In this document: in pieces, positions 16,641 through 24,735 of the stretch
Layout of the letters: every line of letters starts with the position of its first letter
How positions within the stretch are numbered: the first letter of the stretch is position 1
Source: Paraburkholderia tropica
GTDB taxonomy: Bacteria > Pseudomonadota > Gammaproteobacteria > Burkholderiales > Burkholderiaceae
Assembly (NCBI RefSeq): GCF_914484835.1
Contig: NZ_CAJZAR010000037.1
Span: forward strand, 1 to 64,000
DNA: 64,000 bases
Direction: 5' to 3'
Translations under genes and position numbers: made by a program
Notes under the pieces: model-generated
The model's input: the letters and a program-made list of their open reading frames with translations, nothing else
What the model was told of the DNA's origin: nothing
The model's database searches: none

Positions 16641-19121
16641 TCAGCGCGCGGGTGCGGGCGGCGCTTCCAGCGTCGTCGTCGACAAGGCCGGATCGGCCTC
16701 GATCTCGCGCCCGGTGAAGCGAAAACGCTGCCAGGTGCCGCTCGCGAACGCGCGCGTCGCGTCGCTATAGTGCGGCGAAGCGGGATCGTCGGAGAGCGAG
16801 TGCGCGAGCATCGTGTCGGCGTTCACGCCTTGCGGGCCGAAGCTCACGACCTGCACATAGCTGTCGCCGTGGCCGCCGCCATCCATCGCGTAGCCGCCCG
16901 CATCGAGCGGATGCTGCGCGCAGACCACGGTGAGATAGCCAGTGTCGCTGCAACCGCCGTAGAGCGGCACGCGCGCCGCGCCGCGCTGCGTGTAGAGCAA
17001 CTGGCCGCGCGTCGAATCGGCCGCGAAGCCGAAGCCGCGCAGCGCGCGCACGGATTCGGCGAGCGCGTGGCGCAGCGCGGCGGCGGTCTCGGCGTCGCCG
17101 CTGTTCAGGCCGCTCGGCGTGGTGAGCGGCGCGGCCGGATCGAAGGGCACGCGATAGAGCTTGTCGGCGGGCAATTGGCTCGCGCGGGTCCAGAACTCGT
17201 CCCAGAGATTCGCGCCGCGCGCGTCGCGTCGCGCGGTGCCGTCCCAGTTCGCGAGCACCTTGCAGGCCTGCGCGACATCGGCATCGTCGGCCTGATTCGG
17301 CGTGCCCGGCGCAGCGCCCTTGCAGAGCGCGTCGAGCACCGGACGCCGCAGCAGTTCTTCCGACATCGAACGGCTCGCCAGCGCGCCCTGCTCCAGCGCC
17401 GCGCGCGTGACGCCGCCCGGCGCAGCCAGCCATTGCGCGGCAAGTGCGTGGCCGAGCCGCGTGCGCAGCGTCTGCGGCGTGCCGGTCAGCCCCGCCACGC
17501 GCGCGAAGCCCGTGAGCGGCGCGGCCGGATTCGTGAGCCAATAGCTGCCGTTGAAATTGCCGACGTAGTCGTCGTGTGCGAGCGATGGCATCTGCGTCAC
17601 GCCCAATGTGTGCGCTTGCGGCGCGCCCGCCGCGCTCTGCCATTCGCAGGCGCTTGTCGAGCCGTCGAGGAACGGCACGCCCGGCGCCTTCGCGTCGAAC
17701 GCGCGGCCCAGCGGCGGCGTGCAGGCTTGCGCGAGCGCGTCGTCGACGCCCGGCATCGCGCCGATATCGGCGAACCAGACGCGCGGATCGCCGCGCCCGA
17801 TCGCGAAGGTGTTGACCCACGGCATCGCCGCGTAGCGCTTCTGGATCGCGATGAAGTCGTCGAGCGAGGCGGCGCCGCCCCACGCGAGGAAGTTCTCGAA
17901 CACGCGTGGGTTGTCGGCGTTGACGTCGCGCAGCGCGAAGGCGTGCTGCGCATTCCACGCGAGCGCGGGCGACATCGTCGAGAGATTGATCAGGGGTCCG
18001 AATCGCGAGCGGTAGAGCGTGCGCGTCACGTTCGTGAGCGTACCGTCCGCGCCGCGCACCGGCACCGTGATCGGCACGGCCTGCATGGCTTCGTCATGGC
18101 CGTCGACGAGATAGTGCGTCGGCGCGCCCGGCACCAGCGCGAGCTGGAAGATGCCGAAGCGGCGCGCCTGCGAAACGGTGTGCGTCCATGCGATGTGGTC
18201 GTTGAAACCGATCATCACCACCGGCACGCCGAGAAACGCTGCGCCCGCCACGTCGAGCTGGCCAGGAATCGTCAGCTGCACTTCGTAGAAGCGGTCGGGG
18301 CCCTGCCAGAACCAGTGCGGATTGCCGAACAGCAGGCTCGCGCCCTCGCGCGTGCGCGCCGCGCCGAACGCCATCGCATTGCTGCCGATGCCCGCACGCT
18401 GGTCGATTTCGAAGCGCGTCGGTGCGATGTCGATTGAGGCTGATGTGTCTGTGGCCGTGCCCGTGTCCGCGCCGCGCGCAGCTTGCGGCGGCCTCGCGTG
18501 CACGATGGACTCGACGAAGCGCGCCTCGCCGCCCGCCAGCGTCGCCGCAATCAGACGACGATAGACATCGTCGGCGTCGATCGGGCGCAGCCACGCGGCG
18601 TTCGAACAGGCGGCATGCGCCCCGGCGAAGCGCCCCGCGCGCCAATCGTCGAGATAGCGGTCGTAGCCCGCCGCGTAGCCTTCGACGAGCGCACGCGTGC
18701 GCGGCGTCTGCGCGTTGCGAAAGCGCGCCACGGCGTCGTCGCCCGCGACGAAGCGGAAGAAGAAGTCGGCGTCGAGATTGTGCGGCTGGCCGAACGACGC
18801 CGCCGCGGGCGGACGCGCCTCGGCGCCGAACTGCGCGGAGCGCTCGCCGCGAAACGTCACGAAGGCGTCGGCGAGCGTGCAGAGATTGTCCTGCGCCTGC
18901 ACGTAGCCCGCGCCGTAGCCCAGGCTGCCCCAGTCGTCGGCGCGCAGATGCGGGATGCCGTCGGCGGTGCGGCGGATGTCCACGCGATAGGGTTCGTGCG
19001 GCGCGAGCGCGTTGCGTTCGCCGCCGGACTGCGCGCACGCGGCGAGCAAAACGGCGCAGAGCGCGCCCGTGAGGAAACGGCCTGCTGCGGAGTCGCGTGT
19101 CATCGTGGTGGCGTCGGGCAT
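16641..19121 (-). CDS. Penicillin/AHL-acylase family Ntn-hydrolase (PvdQ-like) lipoprotein
   Basis: An 826-residue precursor of the penicillin acylase family. The N-terminus has an export signal ending in a lipobox (LLAAC, Cys29). The alpha chain runs to about residue 246. The autocatalytic nucleophile is Ser247 in the GSNAMAFG motif, which would start the beta chain after self-cleavage. Downstream motifs (GNPHWFWQGPDRFYEV, GFNDHIAWTHTV) are typical. Relatives include PvdQ, which removes the acyl tail from pyoverdine precursors, and AHL acylases. As the last gene of a siderophore operon, a PvdQ-like maturation role is the best inference. Start is 19121 or 19103; neither has a clear Shine-Dalgarno. 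Confidence 0.85.
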   Translation of the reverse strand: MPDATTMTRDSAAGRFLTGALCAVLLAACAQSGGERNALAPHEPYRVDIRRTADGIPHLRADDWGSLGYGAGYVQAQDNLCTLADAFVTFRGERSAQFGAEARPPAAASFGQPHNLDADFFFRFVAGDDAVARFRNAQTPRTRALVEGYAAGYDRYLDDWRAGRFAGAHAACSNAAWLRPIDADDVYRRLIAATLAGGEARFVESIVHARPPQAARGADTGTATDTSASIDIAPTRFEIDQRAGIGSNAMAFGAARTREGASLLFGNPHWFWQGPDRFYEVQLTIPGQLDVAGAAFLGVPVVMIGFNDHIAWTHTVSQARRFGIFQLALVPGAPTHYLVDGHDEAMQAVPITVPVRGADGTLTNVTRTLYRSRFGPLINLSTMSPALAWNAQHAFALRDVNADNPRVFENFLAWGGAASLDDFIAIQKRYAAMPWVNTFAIGRGDPRVWFADIGAMPGVDDALAQACTPPLGRAFDAKAPGVPFLDGSTSACEWQSAAGAPQAHTLGVTQMPSLAHDDYVGNFNGSYWLTNPAAPLTGFARVAGLTGTPQTLRTRLGHALAAQWLAAPGGVTRAALEQGALASRSMSEELLRRPVLDALCKGAAPGTPNQADDADVAQACKVLANWDGTARRDARGANLWDEFWTRASQLPADKLYRVPFDPAAPLTTPSGLNSGDAETAAALRHALAESVRALRGFGFAADSTRGQLLYTQRGAARVPLYGGCSDTGYLTVVCAQHPLDAGGYAMDGGGHGDSYVQVVSFGPQGVNADTMLAHSLSDDPASPHYSDATRAFASGTWQRFRFTGREIEADPALSTTTLEAPPAPAR

Positions 19122-19195
19122 GGTGGCGTCAAGCGGACCGAGGACGAACTTCGGGCGAACTTCAAGCGTAGTGCAAACGCACGGCGAGCACCGCG

Positions 19196-20032
19196 TCAAT
19201 GCGCGAAACTGATCGGCATGCCGCCGTGCGGATGCGCGACCGTGCCCATCGGAATGCCGTAGATCGCGCTGAGCGTCTCGGCGCGCATCAGCTCGGCGGA
19301 CGGGCCGTGCGCGAGCAGGCTGCCGCCCTTGAGCGCGATGAGTTCGTCGCAGAAGCGCCCCGCCATGTTGATGTCGTGCAGCACCACCACCACGCCGATG
19401 CCGCGCTCCTCGCTCAAGCGCCGCACCAGCGCGAGCACCTCGATCTGATGCGCGATATCGAGCGCGGAAATCGGCTCGTCGAGCAGCAGGCAGTCGCTGT
19501 CCTGCGCGACCAGCATCGCGAGCCAGACGCGCTGGCGCTCGCCGCCCGAGAGGCTGTCGACGGCGCGATCGGCGAAGCGCAGCACGTCGGTCTGCTCCAT
19601 CGCGTCGAGCACTTTCTGCGTGTCGGTGCGCGAGAAGCGGCCGAGCGCGCCGTGCCACGGATAGCGGCCGAGCGCCACCAGTTCGCGCACGGTCATGCCG
19701 TCGGCGGCGGGCAGTTGCTGCGGCAGATACGCGACCTTGCGCGCGAACGCGCGGCTCTCCCACTGCGCGAGCGGCCGGCCCGCGAACGTGATCGCGCCCG
19801 CGGCGGGCGGCTGCTGACGCGCGAGCAGCTTGACGAGCGTCGATTTGCCCGAGCCGTTGTGGCCGATCAGGCCGACCATGCTGCGCCGCGCGAGCGTCAG
19901 CGACAAGGGCTTGAGCAGCGTGCGGCCGCCCGCCTCGAACGAGACGCCGTCTAGCGTGAACAGCGCGGGCGCGTGTTCGGTCGCTTCGGTCGCCGTCTCG
20001 TCGTGAGAAAAATTCATCGTTGTTAAACTCAT
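19196..20032 (-). CDS. Siderophore ABC transporter ATP-binding protein (FhuC/FecE type)
   Basis: A 278-residue ATPase of the iron-siderophore importer family. Walker A is GHNGSGKST, the signature LSGGERQRVWLA, Walker B CLLLDEPISALD, and the H-loop Asp-His pair VVVLHDINMA. It would power the fused permease encoded upstream in the same operon (21757-23787) at the inner membrane. The ATG at 20032 has AAGGA 6 bases upstream; a TTG two codons earlier is possible. It is separated from the rest of the import genes by the exporter gene, an unusual order. Confidence 0.93.
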   Translation of the reverse strand: MSLTTMNFSHDETATEATEHAPALFTLDGVSFEAGGRTLLKPLSLTLARRSMVGLIGHNGSGKSTLVKLLARQQPPAAGAITFAGRPLAQWESRAFARKVAYLPQQLPAADGMTVRELVALGRYPWHGALGRFSRTDTQKVLDAMEQTDVLRFADRAVDSLSGGERQRVWLAMLVAQDSDCLLLDEPISALDIAHQIEVLALVRRLSEERGIGVVVVLHDINMAGRFCDELIALKGGSLLAHGPSAELMRAETLSAIYGIPMGTVAHPHGGMPISFAH

Positions 20033-20055
20033 TGGCAATCCTTATCTATTCGCAT

Positions 20056-21735
20056 TCAGCGCGACGCCACCTTCGCATACGCGTCGCCGCTCCCCAACCC
20101 GCGCGCGCCCAGATCGGCGCCCGCACCGCTTTCCACCAGCTGCCCGTAATCGAGCTTGATATAGCGGTCGGCGAGATGGAAATAGCGGTCGTCGTGCGTG
20201 ATGACCAGCACAGTCTTGCCCTTCGCCTTCAACTCGGGCAGCAGCGTGCGATAGAACACATCCTTGAACAGCGGGTCCTGATCGGCGGCCCATTCGTCGA
20301 ACAGATAGAACGGCCGATCCTCCAGATACGCGACCAGCAGCGCAAGCCGCTTGCGCTGTCCCTGCGAGAGTTCGAGCGTGGAAAACGCGCCGTCTTCGAT
20401 GCGGACCTTGTGGTCGAGTTGCAGTTGCACGAGCAGTTCGCGCGCGGTCTCGTAGAGCCCGTCGAGCCCGTCGATACGCAGGCCGAGCAGACTGTCGAAC
20501 AGAAAAAAGTCGCTGAACACCACCGAAAACAGCTGCCGGTAGCTGTCGCGATCCGCTTCGCTCACGGGCACGCCGTCCACGACGATGCGTCCGCTTTCGG
20601 GCGCATAGAGCCCGACGATCATCTTCGCGAGCGTGGTCTTGCCGCTGCCGTTGCCGCCGATCAGATAGACCAGTTCGCCGGGCGTGAAGCTCAGGTCGAT
20701 CGGCCCGAGCGTGAAGACGTCGTTCTCTTTCTCGCGGAAATAGCGATGCGTGACGCCTTCGAGCACGAGGCGCTCGAAACCGCGTTTGACCGGCGCGTCG
20801 AGCCCGCTTTCGAGCGGCAGTTCGGCGTTCACGGCCTCGATACGTTCGAGCGCCACGCGCGCGGTGCTGATGTTCGGGATCGCCGTGAGCAGCGACTCGA
20901 TCGGCATGATCATGTAGAGAAATACCATCGCGTAACCCGACATCACGTGCGTGCTCACGGGAACAATCCGCGCGACCACGAACAGCGTAATGCCGATGAA
21001 CGCGAACAGGATGAAGCTGCCCCAGCTCGCCGCCGCCGCGTAGAGCACGTAGCCGCGCGTGCGCTGCACGCGCACGGCTTCGACGTTCGGCGAGAGCGTG
21101 TCGTCGATGAAGGCGGCGCGGCGCAGGCGATGCAGCTTCAGTTCCTTGGCGCCGTCGAACAGCGCGCGGAAGTGGCGCACCAGATCGTCCTCGCGTTTGC
21201 GCGACGCGCGCAGATGAAACAGCGCGCGGCCATTGGCGACGCGAAAGCCCGCCGCGCCGATGCCGATCGTCACGATCGCCACCAGCAGGATCGGCCACGA
21301 CAGCACGCTCAGATACGCGAGGCAGCCGACGATCACCGCGCTCTGCATCGCCAGCGCGGGCATGCGCACGAACAGCATCACGATGGCGTCGAGATCCTGC
21401 GTGAGCACGGCGAGCGAGCGCGCCGCGCCCTGCTGCTCCAGATGACGAAACGAGGCGTCGCCGAGACGCCGGATCGTCTGCATGCGCAGGTCCGCCTTGG
21501 CGCGCTGGCCGAGGTCCATGAACAGCGTTTGCGACAGCGTGCGCGTGACCAGCACGATCACGCCGAGCACGACGAACTGCCAGCCCAGTTGCGCGAGCTG
21601 CGCCGTGGAGGCCGTGAGCGCCTGATTGATGAGCGCGACCAGTCCGGCGTTGCCGAAGCCGCTGATCAGGCTCGTTGTTAGCGCAACGAACAAGGTCCAT
21701 CGCGCATGACGCGCGAGCTTAAAAAGCAAAGACAT
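20056..21735 (-). CDS. Cyclic peptide/siderophore export ABC transporter (PvdE/OrbE type)
   Basis: A 559-residue half-transporter with fused membrane and ATPase domains. Residues 1-300 carry six membrane helices; the ATPase has Walker A GGNGSGKTT, signature LSQGQRKRLAL, and Walker B YLFDEWAADQDP. The LFDEWAADQDP sequence is characteristic of the SyrD/PvdE cyclic peptide exporter family, whose members (PvdE, OrbE) export peptide siderophores or their precursors from cytoplasm to periplasm. It sits 21 bases after the permease gene and 23 bases before the ATPase gene. No NRPS is present in the window to supply its cargo. Confidence 0.92.
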   Translation of the reverse strand: MSLLFKLARHARWTLFVALTTSLISGFGNAGLVALINQALTASTAQLAQLGWQFVVLGVIVLVTRTLSQTLFMDLGQRAKADLRMQTIRRLGDASFRHLEQQGAARSLAVLTQDLDAIVMLFVRMPALAMQSAVIVGCLAYLSVLSWPILLVAIVTIGIGAAGFRVANGRALFHLRASRKREDDLVRHFRALFDGAKELKLHRLRRAAFIDDTLSPNVEAVRVQRTRGYVLYAAAASWGSFILFAFIGITLFVVARIVPVSTHVMSGYAMVFLYMIMPIESLLTAIPNISTARVALERIEAVNAELPLESGLDAPVKRGFERLVLEGVTHRYFREKENDVFTLGPIDLSFTPGELVYLIGGNGSGKTTLAKMIVGLYAPESGRIVVDGVPVSEADRDSYRQLFSVVFSDFFLFDSLLGLRIDGLDGLYETARELLVQLQLDHKVRIEDGAFSTLELSQGQRKRLALLVAYLEDRPFYLFDEWAADQDPLFKDVFYRTLLPELKAKGKTVLVITHDDRYFHLADRYIKLDYGQLVESGAGADLGARGLGSGDAYAKVASR

Positions 21736-21756
21736 GAGACTCCTTGGGAGAGTGCG

Positions 21757-23787
21757 TCATGCACCGGGCCGATCTTGCGCCGGTCGCCGGAACATTGTGA
21801 GGATCAGATAAAGTCCGCCGAGCAGCGTCGCCATCACGCCGGCCGGCATTTCCTGCGGAAACAGCACCCAGCGGCCGAGCCAGTCCGAGCCGATCATCAG
21901 CGTCGCGCCGAACGCGGCGGACACGAACAGCAAGGGCATGGCGCGGCGGATGCCGAGCATGCGCGCCATGTGCGGCGCCATCAGGCCGATGAACGAGAGC
22001 GGCCCGATCACGAGCGTCGCCACCGCGCTCAGCAGCGCGCTCAGCATCAGCAGGCCGAGGCGCGCCCCGCCGATGCGCACGCCGAGACCGACCGAGACCG
22101 CGTCGCCGAGCGGCAGGATCTCCAGCCAGCGGCGGCACAACGGCACGGCCGCCAGCGCGACCAGCGCGCAGACCGCCACGAGCGCCGCCATCGCCGGGCC
22201 GACGTTGTAAGTCGAGCCCGCCAGCAGGTTGTAGAGCACGATGACGCGCGGATCGCCGCTCGACACCGCGATCACGGAGACGGCCTGGAACGCGGCGCTC
22301 AGCGTCATGCCTGCGAGGATCAGCGTGTCGGGCGCGAACGACGAGGCGCGCGCGATCAGCACGAGCGCGCCCAGCGTCAGCATCGACCCGGCCGCGCACC
22401 AGACGAGCAGCGTCGGCAGGTCGGGATGCGCGGTCAGGAACAGCGCGCCGGTCAGGCCGAGCGCGCCGCCCGCCGACATGCCGAGCAGATCGGGGCTCGC
22501 CATCGGATTGCCGGTCATGCGCTGCACGACGCCGCCCGAGAGCGCGAGCAGCACGCCCACGCCCGCCGCCGCCACGACATGCGGCAGGCGCAGGAACAGC
22601 AGCGCGCCCGCCTCGCGCGCATCGCTCAGATGCCAGCCCGCGAGGCCGCGCCCAAGTGTGAGCGAGACGATCACCACCAGCGCCAGCGCGAGCACGCTCG
22701 CGAGCGCGACGACGCGCAGCCCGCGCGGCGAGAGCGGCGTGCTGCGCGGCGTGGACGTCTGCGTGAGATCGGGACGGCCGCGCAGACGGCGCAGCATCGC
22801 CAGCAGCAGCGGCGCGCCGATCAGCGTGGTGATCGCGCCCGTGGGCATCGCCATGCCGAAGCGCGCCGTGCAGAGTTGCGCGAATTGATCGGCGAGCCAG
22901 AGCAGCGCCGCGCCGAGCAGCGGCGACCAGATCACGCGCTCGCGCAGACGGCGCGCGCCCGCAAGCCGCGCCAGCGCGGGCGCCGACAAACCGACGAAGC
23001 CGATCACGCCCACCGCGCTCACCACGAACGCGGCGATGAGCAGCGTGAGCGCGAGCGTGAGGCCGCGCGTGAGGCGCATCGACACGCCGAGGCTCGACGC
23101 GACCGTTTCGCCGAGATCGAACACGGCCATCGGACGCAGCAACAGCAGCAAGGGCAACGCGCAGGCCGCGAAGCGCAGCGCGAGCGCGAGCGCCACGCGC
23201 CAGTCGTGCTGCGCGAACGAGCCGCCGCCCCAGACGAGCAGGCCGCTCAGCAGGTCGTAGTGCGAGATCGCCAGCGCGAGGCAGAACGCGCCGCCGCACA
23301 GATTGACGATCATGCCCGCGAGGATCAGCGCGAGCGGCGACATCCCGCGCCGCGCCGCCAGCGCGAACACGGCCGCCAGCGCCGCCGCGCCGCCCGCGAG
23401 CGCGACGAGGTCGCGGCCGCCCGTCAGCAGGAACGGCGCGTAGACGGTGGCGAGCGCGAGCGCCAGCCACGCGCCCGAGAAGACGCCGAGCGTCATCGGT
23501 TCGGCGAGCGGATTGCGCAGCACCTGCTGGGTTGCGACGCCCGCGAGCCCGAGCGCCGCGCCGCATAACAGCGTGACGGCCACGCGCGGGAAATCGCCGT
23601 AGTGAACCAGCAGTTGCGCGACGTCGTTATCGGACGGCGCGACGAGCGCATGCCACCAGAACGCGGGCGCGAGCCGCGCATCCAGACGCAGCGCGAACAG
23701 CAGCGCGGCGAGCGCGAACAGCACGCAGACCGGCCAGAGCGGCGTGCGGCGCATCGGCGCGAAGGGCGTGGTGATGGCCGGCTTCAT
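21757..23787 (-). CDS. Fused FhuB-type iron-siderophore ABC permease
   Basis: A 676-residue inner-membrane protein made of two FecCD permease modules in one chain (about residues 10-335 and 345-670), as in FhuB. Each module has the family coupling motif: NPLAEPMTLGVFSGAW near residue 90 and NPMASPDLLGMSAGGALG near residue 425. The second half also has GLMAPHMARMLG. It would pass Fe3+-siderophore from the binding protein into the cytoplasm. The ATG at 23787 overlaps the stop of the binding-protein gene (ATGA), showing coupling. Reading frames further upstream lie inside the binding-protein gene and are not part of it. Confidence 0.93.
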   Translation of the reverse strand: MKPAITTPFAPMRRTPLWPVCVLFALAALLFALRLDARLAPAFWWHALVAPSDNDVAQLLVHYGDFPRVAVTLLCGAALGLAGVATQQVLRNPLAEPMTLGVFSGAWLALALATVYAPFLLTGGRDLVALAGGAAALAAVFALAARRGMSPLALILAGMIVNLCGGAFCLALAISHYDLLSGLLVWGGGSFAQHDWRVALALALRFAACALPLLLLLRPMAVFDLGETVASSLGVSMRLTRGLTLALTLLIAAFVVSAVGVIGFVGLSAPALARLAGARRLRERVIWSPLLGAALLWLADQFAQLCTARFGMAMPTGAITTLIGAPLLLAMLRRLRGRPDLTQTSTPRSTPLSPRGLRVVALASVLALALVVIVSLTLGRGLAGWHLSDAREAGALLFLRLPHVVAAAGVGVLLALSGGVVQRMTGNPMASPDLLGMSAGGALGLTGALFLTAHPDLPTLLVWCAAGSMLTLGALVLIARASSFAPDTLILAGMTLSAAFQAVSVIAVSSGDPRVIVLYNLLAGSTYNVGPAMAALVAVCALVALAAVPLCRRWLEILPLGDAVSVGLGVRIGGARLGLLMLSALLSAVATLVIGPLSFIGLMAPHMARMLGIRRAMPLLFVSAAFGATLMIGSDWLGRWVLFPQEMPAGVMATLLGGLYLILTMFRRPAQDRPGA

Positions 23788-24704
23788 GCGGCCTCCTGGG
23801 CCTGCGCCGTGGACGTCGCGGGCAGCGTCGATAGCGCGTCCACCAACGCATCCGCGAAATACGCCGCGCTCAGGATGCCGCCCTCGGGGGGCACCTCGGC
23901 CATGCCGGTCATGCGCCCCGCGCGCGCGAACGGCAACGCCTGCCAGACGCGGCTCGTCCGCATCATCGACGCGGTCATGGCGGGCAGCGGCTTCACGTAG
24001 ACGAGCGTCGCGCGCGGATCGGCGTCGAGCGCATCGAAGCCGATCATCGCCGTGGACGCGCGATCCGCGTGCTCCCACGCATTGCGCAAGCCAAGCTGCA
24101 CCATCAGTTCTCCGAACAGACTCGCCGTGCCGAACACGCGCAGACGCGATTCGTCGATAAAGCGCGTCATGTAGATAGGCGCGCCGCCCGCGCTATTTGC
24201 ATACGCAGGCAGCGCATCGAGCCGCGCGCGCGCCGCCGCGATGGCGCGCCGCGACTGCGCCACGGCGGCCTCGCCCTGCGCCGCGCAGCCGAGAAGATGC
24301 GCGAGCCGCAGCGTCTCCTCGCAGGCGCCCGTGTACGGCGTCGGGCTCGCGCGAAACTGGCCGAGCGTGACGGTCGACGCGAGACGTTCGAGCGAGCCGC
24401 GCATCGACGCATGCGCGGGCGTGATGACGATCAGATCCGGCCTGAGCGCGAGCATCAGCTCCATGTTCGGCTGAAACATCAGGCCCAGATCGACCACCGA
24501 ATCGGGCACCGGACAGGCCGCGAAATTGCGCCGGAAGCCCGGCGTGTTCGCCATGCCCACCGGCACCACGCCGAGCGCGAGCGTCAGCTCCGCGAGTCCC
24601 CAGTCGAGCACGATCACGCGGCGCGGCACGCCGGCACGCGCGACGGGGCTCGCGAGCGGAAGACAGCCGCCCAGCAGCGCGGCGAGCAAGGTCCGGCGCT
24701 TCAT
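23784..24704 (-). CDS. Periplasmic iron-siderophore binding protein (FhuD/FecB type)
   Basis: A 306-residue exported protein of the helical-backbone siderophore-binding family. The N-terminus MKRRTLLAALLGGCLPLASPVARA is a signal (the Arg-Arg suggests possible Tat export, as for FhuD-like proteins). Conserved family elements are RRVIVLDWGLAELTLALGV at the N-terminus, LRPDLIVITPAH in the middle and GGILSAAYFADALVDAL at the end. It would deliver the ferric siderophore from the TonB receptor to the permease. It overlaps the permease start by 4 bases and follows the receptor gene by 31 bases. Confidence 0.9.
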   Translation of the reverse strand: MKRRTLLAALLGGCLPLASPVARAGVPRRVIVLDWGLAELTLALGVVPVGMANTPGFRRNFAACPVPDSVVDLGLMFQPNMELMLALRPDLIVITPAHASMRGSLERLASTVTLGQFRASPTPYTGACEETLRLAHLLGCAAQGEAAVAQSRRAIAAARARLDALPAYANSAGGAPIYMTRFIDESRLRVFGTASLFGELMVQLGLRNAWEHADRASTAMIGFDALDADPRATLVYVKPLPAMTASMMRTSRVWQALPFARAGRMTGMAEVPPEGGILSAAYFADALVDALSTLPATSTAQAQEAA

Positions 24705-24735
24705 CGGATCAGACCTGCGAGAAGGTCAAGCGCAA

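Noticed and set aside
19122..19763. N-terminal extension of the acylase into the ATPase gene
   Set aside because: The extra residues are out-of-frame shadows of the FhuC-type ATPase. The lipobox and family start near MPDATTM give the real protein.
21706..23568. 620-residue plus-strand frame opposite the permease
   Set aside because: Arg/Gln/Glu-rich shadow of the fused permease, without family motifs.
23788..24078. Upstream extension of the fused permease
   Set aside because: It lies inside the binding-protein gene in another frame. The ATGA overlap at 23784-23787 is the natural start.
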